From Fonsecaea monophora (lineage: Eukaryota; Ascomycota; Eurotiomycetes; Chaetothyriales; Herpotrichiellaceae): a stretch of 64,000 nt of DNA. The translations under genes and the position numbers were made by a program. The notes under the pieces are model-generated. The model was not told where the DNA came from. It ran no database searches and worked only from the letters and a program-made list of their open reading frames with translations. Positions 9,523-18,273 of the stretch are shown piece after piece (position 1 is the first letter of the stretch; each line of letters starts with the position of its first letter). The DNA is taken from the NCBI RefSeq assembly GCF_001642475.1, contig NW_019173941.1:186001-250000 (forward strand), read 5' to 3'.

Positions 9523-11616
9523 ATGCGTGCATTGGCTTGCCTTTCTAGAGCCACCTCTTTTCAGTCTGGTCACTTTGTCCGAAGTTTCACAGCTGCCACT
9601 TTCGTCAGAGCAAAATTCCAAGCGCCCAAACTAGATCTCAAGATGGCTGAGAGCACGACCAAGACTGGTCAGCCTCTAGATCGTTCAGTCTTAGAATCTC
9701 TTCTACGCCGACGACTCTTCTACACGCCCTCGTTCGAAATCTACGGTGGAGAACGCGGGCTTTTTGACTATGGTCCACCAGGATGCGCACTACAAGCCAA
9801 TGTGGTCGATCTTTGGCGCAAACACTTTGTGCTGGAAGAAGACATGCTCGAGGTTGATTGCACCATGCTGACCCCAGAGGCAATCCTCAAGACCAGTGGC
9901 CACGTCGACAAGTTTGCAGATTGGATGTGCAAAGATCCAAAGAGTGGGGAAATCTTCCGCGCAGACCATTTGGTAGAGCAGGTCCTTGAGGCGAGACTGA
10001 AAGCCGATAAAGACGCACGTGGCCAAAAGGTCGAGGTCGACGAAGCAAAAGAGGCCAAAAAGAAGAAGAAGATCAAGGACACAAAGATTGAGAAGCTTGA
10101 TGACGCCCTGGTGCAAGAATATGAGGAGACCCTGGCAAAGATTGACAACTATGGAGGTGACGAGCTTGCCGAACTGATCAAGAAATACAACATCAAAGGC
10201 CCTTCAACCGGAGCAGAACTTGAGCCACCGAAAGCCTTCAACCTCATGTTCCAGACCCAGATTGGGCCCAGCGCCGATAAACCCAATGGCTATCTTCGTC
10301 CAGAAACCGCTCAGGGACAGTTCCTAAACTTCCAGAAGCTCCTCGAATTCAACCAACAATCTATGCCCTTTGCCTCTGCTTCCATTGGGAAGTCCTTCCG
10401 CAACGAAATCTCGCCTCGCTCTGGGCTTCTCCGTGTCCGCGAGTTCCTCATGGCCGAAATCGAGCATTTCGTAGACCCAGAAGGCGGGAAGAGGCACCCT
10501 CGCTTCGAAGATGTCAAAGACACCAAGCTATCTCTCCTGAACCGGAAGACCCAGCTTGCGGGAAGCACCAAACCCGACCTGGTGGCTATTGGGGACGCGG
10601 TATCTTCTGGCTTGGTCGACAATGAGACTCTCGGCTACTTCCTCGTCAGGATACAGGAGTTCTTGCTCAAGCTCGGAATTGACCAGACCAAGTTGAGATT
10701 CAGACAGCACATGGCCAATGAAATGGCTCATTATGCTGCTGACTGTTGGGACGCCGAACTCTTCACCACGTACGGCTGGATTGAATGTGTCGGGTGTGCT
10801 GACCGAAGTGCCTATGATTTGACTGTCCACAAGGAGAAGACCGGGGCCCCGCTCGTTGTGCGCGAAACTCGAGCCCAACCGCTGATCGTCGAAGAATATG
10901 AAGTTGACCTGGAACGCAAGAAACTTGGACCCAAATTCCGCAAGGACGCAAAGGCCGTCGAGGCTGCCGTGGACGCCCTTTCGCAGGATCTGCGCGAGAA
11001 GCTTGCGTTAGAGTTGGAAAAGACGGGGAAAATCGAGATCGAGACGCCAGGTGTTGGGAGCGGACGAACAGAACTCGAAAAAGATCTGATTAAGATTGAG
11101 AAGAGGAAGCGAACAGAACACGTGCGCGAATACACGCCGAATGTCATCGAGCCCTCCTTCGGCATCGGACGAATTCTTTACAGTCTTATGGAACATGTCT
11201 TCTGGGTTCGTGAAGGGGATGCTGCACGTGGAGTCCTGTCGTTCCCCCCAACGGTGGCTCCCACTAAAGTCCTCCTTGTCCCACTCTCTGGCCACGCAGA
11301 TTTCAAGCCCTTCATCAAGAAACTCACAACCCGTCTACGCCGAGTCGGAGTCTCCAACAAAGTCGACGACTCCTCTGCAAGCATTGGCAAGCGGTACTCT
11401 CGTAATGATGAACTGGGAACACCATTTGGAATTACAATCGATTTCCAGACGGTCAAAGATGGATCGTTGACACTGAGAGAGCGAGATTCCACGAAGCAAG
11501 TGAGGGCGAGCGAGGATGAGATCATCAGCGCGGTAAAGGCCCTGGTCGATGGTGAGGAGACTTGGGAAGACGTGGTCAAGAGGCTGCCTACGTTCGAAGG
11601 ACAAGATCTGGAGTGA
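9523..11616 (+). CDS. grs1: Glycyl-tRNA synthetase, dual mitochondrial/cytosolic
   Basis: Single exon. From ATG 9523 it gives 697 aa and from ATG 9643 it gives 657 aa. Class II eukaryotic-type enzyme that charges tRNA-Gly. The catalytic core starts at FEIYGGERGLFDYGPPGC. Motif 2 is in SFRNEISPRSGLLRVREF and motif 3 in EPSFGIGRILYSLMEHVF. The anticodon-binding domain begins at TKVLLVPLSGHADFKPF. A charged Lys/Glu insert (KEAKKKKKIKDTKIEKLDD) sits in the core, as in eukaryotic GlyRS. The 40 residues between the two ATGs (MRALACLSRATSFQSGHFVR...) have Arg, Ser and Phe but no acids until near the end, as in a mitochondrial presequence. The cytosolic start gives MAESTTKTGQPLDRS. The start codon contexts differ in strength, as described in the findings. 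Confidence 0.95.
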   Translation: MRALACLSRATSFQSGHFVRSFTAATFVRAKFQAPKLDLKMAESTTKTGQPLDRSVLESLLRRRLFYTPSFEIYGGERGLFDYGPPGCALQANVVDLWRKHFVLEEDMLEVDCTMLTPEAILKTSGHVDKFADWMCKDPKSGEIFRADHLVEQVLEARLKADKDARGQKVEVDEAKEAKKKKKIKDTKIEKLDDALVQEYEETLAKIDNYGGDELAELIKKYNIKGPSTGAELEPPKAFNLMFQTQIGPSADKPNGYLRPETAQGQFLNFQKLLEFNQQSMPFASASIGKSFRNEISPRSGLLRVREFLMAEIEHFVDPEGGKRHPRFEDVKDTKLSLLNRKTQLAGSTKPDLVAIGDAVSSGLVDNETLGYFLVRIQEFLLKLGIDQTKLRFRQHMANEMAHYAADCWDAELFTTYGWIECVGCADRSAYDLTVHKEKTGAPLVVRETRAQPLIVEEYEVDLERKKLGPKFRKDAKAVEAAVDALSQDLREKLALELEKTGKIEIETPGVGSGRTELEKDLIKIEKRKRTEHVREYTPNVIEPSFGIGRILYSLMEHVFWVREGDAARGVLSFPPTVAPTKVLLVPLSGHADFKPFIKKLTTRLRRVGVSNKVDDSSASIGKRYSRNDELGTPFGITIDFQTVKDGSLTLRERDSTKQVRASEDEIISAVKALVDGEETWEDVVKRLPTFEGQDLE

Positions 11617-12014
11617 GTTGAACTGAGAGCAGGAGGAGAAAAAGATCAAGCAAAGGCAATGACAAACTGCCCAAGCTGCGTGAGATATTGTGTCCGTGTT
11701 TCTTGAGATACCCCTGGGACCTTTGATGGTGCCATCTTTGTTTTTCCTGGTAGGAGGACTAGATAGCACCTCGGAGATGATGGCCAAAGCACCGTGGCGG
11801 GAAATGCTAGGCCATGGACTCCAACTTACGTGTACGAATGAGAAGATATAAGAAGATTGAAGCCGCGAAAAAGCACAGAGGAATGTGGTCTCATTCGTTG
11901 TGTTTCTTTCCGTCCAAAAGGCCTACAGTAGATCATTCGTTCAGTCGGAATGCTTCTCCTCGCCCTGATTTCACCCAGCAGAGATGGTGTCTCTACACAC
12001 AACAGAAGACTAGA
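11617..12014. other. Convergent 3' region GlyRS / FAD monooxygenase
   Basis: About 0.4 kb. It holds the two 3' ends. No further gene is seen. Confidence 0.4.
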
Positions 12015-13496
12015 CTATCCATGTGCAAGCAGTCCATCGTCTCTCTCCTGGACAGCCTGCCTCATATCCGTCCTCCACCCCTCGAAATACGGCCTCACCA
12101 TTTCCACGGCCTTCTTTGGCGTCATGTGGTTCAGGTCTCTGAGGAACCAGTCGTCCTCGGCCGCAGTCTCAGGCGGGTTCGAATGGACACGGAATTTGTT
12201 CTGCGTCGACGTCGGGTCCACAAAGAACTGGAAGACCTTGCGGCGCGAGTCGGAGTACGTGTTCAGCGTCTCGTTAGGGGGGAAGGAGTCCTTGAGGATC
12301 ATGATCAGGGCCTCGGCGCAGGCGTCGGCGTCGAGCATGCCCGTGTTGAGACCAAGGGCGCCAAAGGGCTGAGAAGGAGGTTGAGGGAAGTTTCAGCTAA
12401 ACAATCGTCATGGAAGACACACTCGAAGGGATAAACTCACATGGTTGCAATGCGCAGCGTCTCCGGCAAGCAGCACGTTCCCCTTCCTCATCGTCGGCAC
12501 AAGCCTCTGGTGCGCCCTGTACACCGACCTCGCCACGATGTCGACAGCCAACGGCCTCGGCCCCGGCATACACCTCTCATAGTGCGCATGGATGACCTCG
12601 TCCGTCAACAACTCCTCGTCGGAGCACTTGTCCAACGCCGGGTCCGCAGCCAACGTCCACCTCCAGAGCGTCTCCTGCCCCAGGACAGGGTCTTCGAGGG
12701 GAGTCGAGATGCTGAAGTGCGTCGGGTGCATGACGAAATGCGTGTGCATGGGTGTTTCCTCGACGTTGCAGAGCACCACGTTTGTCGCGATGAGCCGTTC
12801 GGGCCAGGTGTGGCCCGGATAAGGGAGTCCAAGGGCTTTACGAGCCGCAGAGTGCGCACCGTCTGCTGCTACCGCGTATTTGGCTTTATATTCTCGTTCG
12901 ATGCCAGTGTCAGGCTCGCGTGTAAGGACCGCGACGCCGCCGCCGCCGCCGCCGCCGTTGTTTGTGATAGATACCAATTCACGGTTGAAATGGATCTGCA
13001 CATGGTCCGTCTTCAGCGCCTCTCGCAGGAACAATTTGTTGAGTTGTGCCTGCGGCAGATTCAGCAGACCGGCACCTGGTTCGGTGAGATTGTCATCAGG
13101 GCCACAAAGGGGCAGATTTGCAATGATGTCGCCGAAGACCTTGCCGCCTCGACCTTGGCCATCGTCCTTGGGGGGCTTGCGGAAGCAGAGACCGCGGGTC
13201 ATGAAGCCTTCTTCTCTGATCAACCTGAAGACGCCGATGTCGTTCAGCATGTGGTGTACGGCGCCGAAATAGCCACATGCACGTGGAGCGTTGCTCGTCT
13301 CGGGGAGCCTCTCGATGATATCAACATCGATCCCTGCTTTGCCTAACTTGAGGGCCGTGAGACAGCCAACCGCGCCTCCGCCTATAACGAGAACACGGTC
13401 TGAATCTCCGGCAGCTTCGCCACTGTTGATAACATCGGCCTGTGGCTCGAGTGGTCCAGTACCGTTGGTTGCCCGTTCCTCTGATTTAGTTGTCAT
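12015..13496 (-). CDS. FAD-dependent aromatic monooxygenase (phenol hydroxylase/PHBH-like)
   Basis: Two exons, 13496-12441 and 12368-12015, joined across a 72-nt intron (GTGAGT...TTCTCAG) that splits the FAD motif GDAAHCNH / PFGALGLNTGMLDA. 469 aa. It has the dinucleotide-binding GGGAVGCLTALKLGKAG near residue 38, the second FAD/NADPH motif AADGAHSAARKALG at about 215 and the third motif above at about 345. Family members hydroxylate aromatic rings with NADPH and oxygen. The substrate cannot be read here. The protein ends before the thioredoxin-like C-terminal domain of full phenol hydroxylases, so it is a short member. A run of glycines (NNGGGGGGG) is coded by a CCG/CGG triplet tract at about 12938-12957. 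No pathway partners lie beside it. It is probably peripheral or catabolic metabolism. Confidence 0.85.
12938..12957. repeat. CCG triplet microsatellite inside the monooxygenase gene
   Basis: About seven uninterrupted CCG units on the plus strand, read as consecutive Gly codons in the minus-strand gene. Confidence 0.8.
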
Positions 13497-14143
13497 TGTG
13501 TAACAGTATTGACGGAGCTACTACTTTTTGCAGTCTTGATGGACGATCCTAGAAAGACGAGTAGCATAGACATTCTCACTACACGTTACATTATATAGGG
13601 GACATCATAAGACGGGAGCACACAGTCAGGCCGGCACAGACTTGGGCCGTAGGGCTAGCTGTGCCGTGGTAGGACATATGAATACGACCCTTGTATTGCG
13701 TGCCTGGCCTCACAGAATGCAGTTCGCTGGTCGCCTAATGCTAGTGTCAGGATCGTCCAACGGGATGACACTCTAGACTCGGCCTCGACGAGATGACAGC
13801 CGAGAACGGGACATTGTGTGTGGCCATGTCGTATCATCGCCCCACTGGATCGTCGCTGGCGAACTGGGAACGACCATGTGATGTTCTGTGATCTTGTATC
13901 CCAGAAAAAGGGGAGACTTTGTGGGGAATATGACGAGGCTGAGATGTTGTGGCTCAGGGCGGATATGATTGGCGGAAGCGGAGCCTCGTGCTTGTTTACT
14001 TTTGGGCCGCTTTCGCTTGGGCATTTTCTGGGATTGGCCATGAGTAGGGGAACCCAACACATTATTTGTCAAAAGACACCCTTCACCTTCGTTGACACCG
14101 AGTGCGGTGCGGTGTTGACCCCCGGCATTTTATTTGGTTCGAA
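13497..14143. promoter_or_regulatory. Divergent intergenic region FAD monooxygenase / acidic protein gene
   Basis: About 0.65 kb between two start codons. No gene is seen. Confidence 0.4.
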
Positions 14144-15229
14144 ATGGTCCCTCCTCCTCCTTCGCGCGACGCGGCCAATGACCTCTCGCCCAACTCATCG
14201 TCCTTTCTATCCTCGACTTCCAATCCCAATCCAGTCGCCGCGGGCTCGGTGCGAAGAAATCTGTTTTCTGCACATCTGTCGCGACGTCCAGCCTCGGGGG
14301 CACAACCGCAAGCACAGACAGCCAGTCAACCTCGACGACATGAATCGCAGTCGCAAAACCAGGGGCAACAGTACGGTAGTAGTCTCCCGCGTCCTCGAGG
14401 TCACCAACGCTCGGTATCCACGCCGTCGCTCTCGCCATCTCCTTCCCGGTCGTCTCCCTTTCATGACGCCGCAGACAATGGCAACAGCTCTACTTTCATA
14501 CCCCATCCAATACCGCAATTCTCGCCACCCCACCGCGCAGCTCTAGTGGATGGTTACGACCCTACAATTTCCCCCCATCGACCGCTCAGTCCTCGATCCT
14601 CCGCAGCCCTCTTCCCTAATCAGTCTATTGTCGCATTGAATCCGCTCACAGGCCGTCCCGTGCTGCCCAAGATCCCCGTCCTCCCTGGCAGACTCAGACT
14701 GTCGGACTCGGATGACGGACTTGGAGATGAACATGCAATGAATGGAGGAGACGAGGAGGAGGATGGCGATGAGCATGATGACGCCCACCAACACGATTTC
14801 TCGGACGATGATGACTTCCATGACCACGTTGCCCAATCACACCCCCGAGTCGCGGCAGGCCGGAGAGCGCGGGGCCATGATGTTTATGGCCAACCGTCGT
14901 CACACATGACAAGAGCAGACCATGAGCACGTCGCGGCGATGGCCACCGAGGCGGAGGTTGAGGCGGACGAAGAACGACGAGACCGTGAACGTATCGAGCG
15001 GCTCCTGCGCGAGATGATGGCGCGACAACGTGCGCGGGCCAAGGGCAAAGTGTCGACCTCGGCTGCCGTTGACGAGGAGGAAGAGCTCGAGAGGGACGAA
15101 CTGATGGGCTTGATCATGGGGAGTCTCCGCAGGGAGGTGGCCCGGGCAGAGGAGGAATCCTGGATGTTTGGCGAGTCCTTGGGTATGGGAGGAACGGCAG
15201 GGAGGGACGAGGTGGGTGTATACGAATGA
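14144..15229 (+). CDS. Unrecognised acidic, low-complexity protein with charged C-terminal helices
   Basis: Single exon, 361 aa from ATG 14144 (upstream in-frame codons 14102-14143 contain no ATG). I do not recognise a family. Residues 1-140 are Ser/Pro/Gln/Arg-rich. A short proline-hydrophobic segment (NPLTGRPVLPKIPVLPGRL) at about 165-185 looks conserved in style. It is followed by a run of Asp, Glu and His at about 190-235, then predicted helices ERIERLLREMMARQRARAKGK and ELERDELMGLIMGSLRREVA. It ends in Gly/Glu-rich sequence. There is no signal peptide or membrane segment. Codon use resembles its neighbours, and an open frame of this length without stops supports a real gene. The acidic middle and basic helices would suit a nuclear or chromatin-linked protein, but that is a guess. 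Confidence 0.7.
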   Translation: MVPPPPSRDAANDLSPNSSSFLSSTSNPNPVAAGSVRRNLFSAHLSRRPASGAQPQAQTASQPRRHESQSQNQGQQYGSSLPRPRGHQRSVSTPSLSPSPSRSSPFHDAADNGNSSTFIPHPIPQFSPPHRAALVDGYDPTISPHRPLSPRSSAALFPNQSIVALNPLTGRPVLPKIPVLPGRLRLSDSDDGLGDEHAMNGGDEEEDGDEHDDAHQHDFSDDDDFHDHVAQSHPRVAAGRRARGHDVYGQPSSHMTRADHEHVAAMATEAEVEADEERRDRERIERLLREMMARQRARAKGKVSTSAAVDEEEELERDELMGLIMGSLRREVARAEEESWMFGESLGMGGTAGRDEVGVYE

Positions 15230-15778
15230 GGAGAAGACTGTTTTACAAAAGGGCACGGATTGGTTTTCTGTCTATTTCGTCAAGCATGGTGTACAATACA
15301 AACATGGGGCGGAACTGGCGGCGGCGACGGATGTTTTTTTTCTTTTCTTTTCATTATTATCATGTAGACCAGCGCCCGTCTAGAGTCCAGAGGTCTAGCC
15401 TCAAGGAGTGAAGCGCCGGCGCTGTCGTGAGGGCGAGTGCGAGGACGGGGTTTACCGGATTATGAGATCAACGATACCATGACGCGGATACTGGGCCTGT
15501 ACACAATACAATGAACAATGCGTTGATACCTGCCTACCTACCTACCGGTCGGATTGAACCAAAGGTGTGGCCAAGTCGCACCGTGACAAAGACAATACAC
15601 ATACAGACACACGTATCAGGAGGGGGGAGGTGGGGAGAGAGACGAAGAGAGATATCTTGTATTTGTACGCACGTTATACACTGCATTGCACCTGCACTGC
15701 ACTACACAAGTCATCCCCTCTCACCCAATGCGTACGTATATTGTAGATATATAACCACAACCCCCAACATATCCCTCC
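15230..15778. other. Intergenic stretch before the 5S rRNA gene
   Basis: About 0.55 kb with a poly-T/pyrimidine tract at 15330-15360 (likely 3' untranslated region of the acidic protein gene) and a CTAC tetranucleotide run near 15532-15546. No protein gene is seen. Confidence 0.4.
15748..15754 (+). promoter_or_regulatory. TATA element upstream of the 5S rRNA gene
   Basis: TATATAA ends 25 bases before the first 5S base (about -31 to -25). Fungal 5S genes, for example in Neurospora, use a TATA element near -29 for RNA polymerase III, so the position is as expected. Confidence 0.65.
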
Positions 15779-15898
15779 GCAATCGACCACAGGGTACTAG
15801 AAAACAGGACTTCCCGTCTGCTCAGTCGTACTTAAGCTATACCCCGGCCAGTCAGTACCACGGTGGGAGACCACGTGGGAATCCTGGCTGTCGATTGT
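15779..15898 (+). rRNA. 5S ribosomal RNA gene (dispersed copy)
   Basis: 120 bases matching the 5S layout. The 5' strand CAATCGAC (15780-15787) pairs perfectly with GTCGATTG (15890-15897) as helix I. GACCACAGGG, ACAGGACTTCCCGTC, CTCAGTCGTACTTAAGC and CCCCGGCCAGTCAGTA follow in canonical order, then GGTGGGAGACCACGTGGGAA and TCCTGGCTGT. Helix II also pairs (GGGTACTAG with CTATACCC, one bulge). Five T residues follow directly at 15898-15902 as a polymerase III terminator, and a TATA element sits about 30 bases upstream. Single 5S genes scattered among protein genes are usual in filamentous fungi. Several bases differ from the remembered common fungal 5S sequence, but the changes keep pairing, so it looks functional rather than a relic. 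Confidence 0.88.
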
Positions 15899-15902
15899 TT
15901 TT
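15898..15902 (+). terminator. RNA polymerase III terminator of the 5S gene
   Basis: Run of five T residues directly after the helix I 3' strand. Confidence 0.7.
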
Positions 15903-16343
15903 GTTTCTCCACCAAAAAGGGGGTGTCGTGGTCGCGGTTGTGAGTGATTGGGCTATACCAAACATATATACATACCTAGGTCGTCATGGGTGTGTGTTTC
16001 GGTGCGAACCCTTTGGGTAGAAAAACACAGAAGGGTGAACTTCCCTTCTTTGGCCATTTATTCCTCGCTCAGGATCTTGTCGTGGGTGGCCGATGGCGGT
16101 GTGGAATTATAGTCTGGTTAAAATGGGCGGGGCGGAACTCGAGCGGGGTGGAGCGGAGACGAACATAAAGCAACAGAACGAACAGGCGTGTCCTGTATGG
16201 TTCTCACCAGTCGCACAGATCGATATTCTCTGCTGATATCACACCCGATCATGACCGTGGCCTTGCTTCATGTCTCAGCAATCACCACTACCGTCACTAC
16301 CCGCAAACCCAGCCACGATCCCAAAACTATAACGCTCAAGACT
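15903..16343. other. Intergenic region 5S rRNA / get4 3' end
   Basis: About 0.44 kb. No gene is seen. The right part is the probable 3' untranslated region of get4. Confidence 0.4.
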
Positions 16344-17592
16344 TCAATCCAAATCCATTGTCGGGGGCTTCTCGATTTCTTTTGGAGGGGCCTTGCTGCC
16401 ACTTATTGCAGGCTTCGGTGTGCCCGATCTTGGAGTCGCCGCTTTCGCCCCCGGTTGCTGCCCGCCGAAAAGCATACTGCCCATCATATCAAACAACGGA
16501 TTCCCAGTATTCTGCCGGGGAATCTTGATTCCGAACCAGATCTCTCCAATGTGTGCCAAAGCTTCACTCCACAGTCCTTCGAGTTCCTTCAGATGCGGGG
16601 CGTAGAACTTTGCGAGCTGACGGAATAAACTGGCGTCGCCTTTCTGGCAGGAGAGTAACAGAAGAGACAGGAAGTTGAGGAGAGGGATCGAGGGGAATAT
16701 TCGCAATGAGAGGCCCGATTTGGCGGATTCAAGGGGTTGAGACATGGACAGTAAATTCGGGTTTTGTGTTGTGAGGTGCGATGTAAAGGTTGACAGGGCG
16801 AGGTTCGCGCTGGAGAGATTCCCAACCAACAAATAGGGAAGAACGGAGCGGGAGGCGTAGATGGGTGCAAGGTGTGGCTGGTCCAATTTGTACCAGACAT
16901 AGTGTAAGCTGGCGAGGACAGGGGCTGATTCTGGCGTGCCGATGACGAGATGTCGTTCGGCGTCGTATGCTTCGCCCTCTGTAAAATGTCAGAGACTGTG
17001 TCCACATCGACATTCTGACGAGGTATCCCCCTCAAACCTACCTTCCGCGAGCACCTTGCCCACCTGGTGATGAATCTCTGGATCTCCCCTTTCCAAATCC
17101 CCAAATTTCCCACTCCAGTTAACCATTTCGGTCACGAATCTCTTCCTGGTCGGTTCCTCTTTGGGGAAGGCATGGAATATCTCCAACAGTCTCTTTCTAT
17201 TCTCGTCGTCGCAACCGTATTCGCCCTTGACGTAGACGTCGTTCAACAGCATGAGCGCTAAATCGCCGCCTGAGCCACCCTGGTCGGCGCGGAGGAGAAG
17301 GAGGGCGCCATTGTAGAGCACGTCGCAGGCCGAGTTGTAGTCGGAGGCTTTAAGATAGCGGGCGGTGATGACGCGAAGTTGCTGGTGCGCCTCGTAGAAA
17401 CTCCCTTCGGCAATCCTGAAAACCTCGTGTTAGAGTCTCTGTGCGTGAAGCAACGAGGTGTTTAAAACTGCCACGTGCTAAGGATTGGCTGCAGCGCGAG
17501 GGGCATCGAGCTCAACAGCGGACTGTTCATATCGAGGATTCCACGTACTTTTCTTTCTGGCGAGCGATAGTCTTTGCGATCTTGGCCGACAT
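16344..17592 (-). CDS. get4: Get4, tail-anchored protein insertion factor
   Basis: Three exons, 17592-17549, 17415-17042 and 16978-16344, encoding 350 aa. Get4 bridges Get5/Sgt2 to Get3 and helps hand tail-anchored proteins to the ER membrane. It is a cytosolic alpha-helical (TPR-like) protein. Visible: start MSAKIAKTIARQKEK, then IAEGSFYEAHQQLRVITARY and ACDVLYNGALLLLRADQGGSG, which are typical of Get4 (human TRC35). The C-terminal part contains RQLAKFYAPHLKELEGLW, then a Pro/Lys-rich tail ending EKPPTMDLD. Introns are GT-AG (133 and 63 nt). The reading phase closes exactly at both joins (KE-K-IAEG and AE-E-GEAYDAERH). Confidence 0.9.
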
Positions 17593-18273
17593 GACGCGAA
17601 TGTGGTTTAGGATATTATGGACAAACTGATCTTGGTCTTGAACGGCTGCCTACACTGGTGAGGGAGAGAATCAGATTGAGGTTTGGGGGGTTGCAGATCC
17701 AGTCGACGTCATGCTGCTTTGCAGGACTTGGCGGCCTTGTCGGCGGTTCAGCCTTGCCGTCCTCTGCAATTGACCCCCGATATCTACTAGGTCCATACAT
17801 ACAGCACACACGCATCTCGTCTTTGGATGGTCTCGGCCACGACTTCAATGCATCCAAACCGTACTGCGCCACAGCTCTGCTAAGTGAAAATAAATCGTCA
17901 TTGTCTGGAAATCTGGAGCATGGCTAGACGCTCAACATTCAAAGACAGCAATGCGTGATATATGTGCTGCAAGTAATATAGAAAAGGGGACTAGAGGACA
18001 GCAGCCCCCCTTGACCCAAACATTTCATGACCTTCTCGACATTACCCAGCCGTATACTAAACCCGCAACGAGCCTGCTGCCAGAGACAAAAGGAAAAATG
18101 CTGGCCACTCCACTGAAGTGTTTGGTTCCAATTGGCGACGAACTCCGTGTATCATGCGCGCTCGAATGGAGACGAAAACGTATAAAGAAAAACCCCAGCC
18201 CGCACCGGGCAAGAGTCATGTACGGAAAACAAAATCCCTCCTCTTTGACTCCCAACCGATCGAAGATTCTTTT
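17593..18273. other. Intergenic region upstream of get4, downstream of ssk1
   Basis: About 0.68 kb containing the get4 promoter and the ssk1 3' untranslated region. No additional gene is seen. Confidence 0.4.

Noticed and set aside
12441..13346. 301-codon plus-strand frame opposite the FAD monooxygenase
   Set aside because: Arg/Val-rich antisense shadow. The minus strand carries all the FAD motifs.
15230..16343. 169-codon plus-strand frame 15511-16020 covering the 5S gene
   Set aside because: The frame runs straight through the 5S rRNA gene and its terminator, and the translation has no family features.
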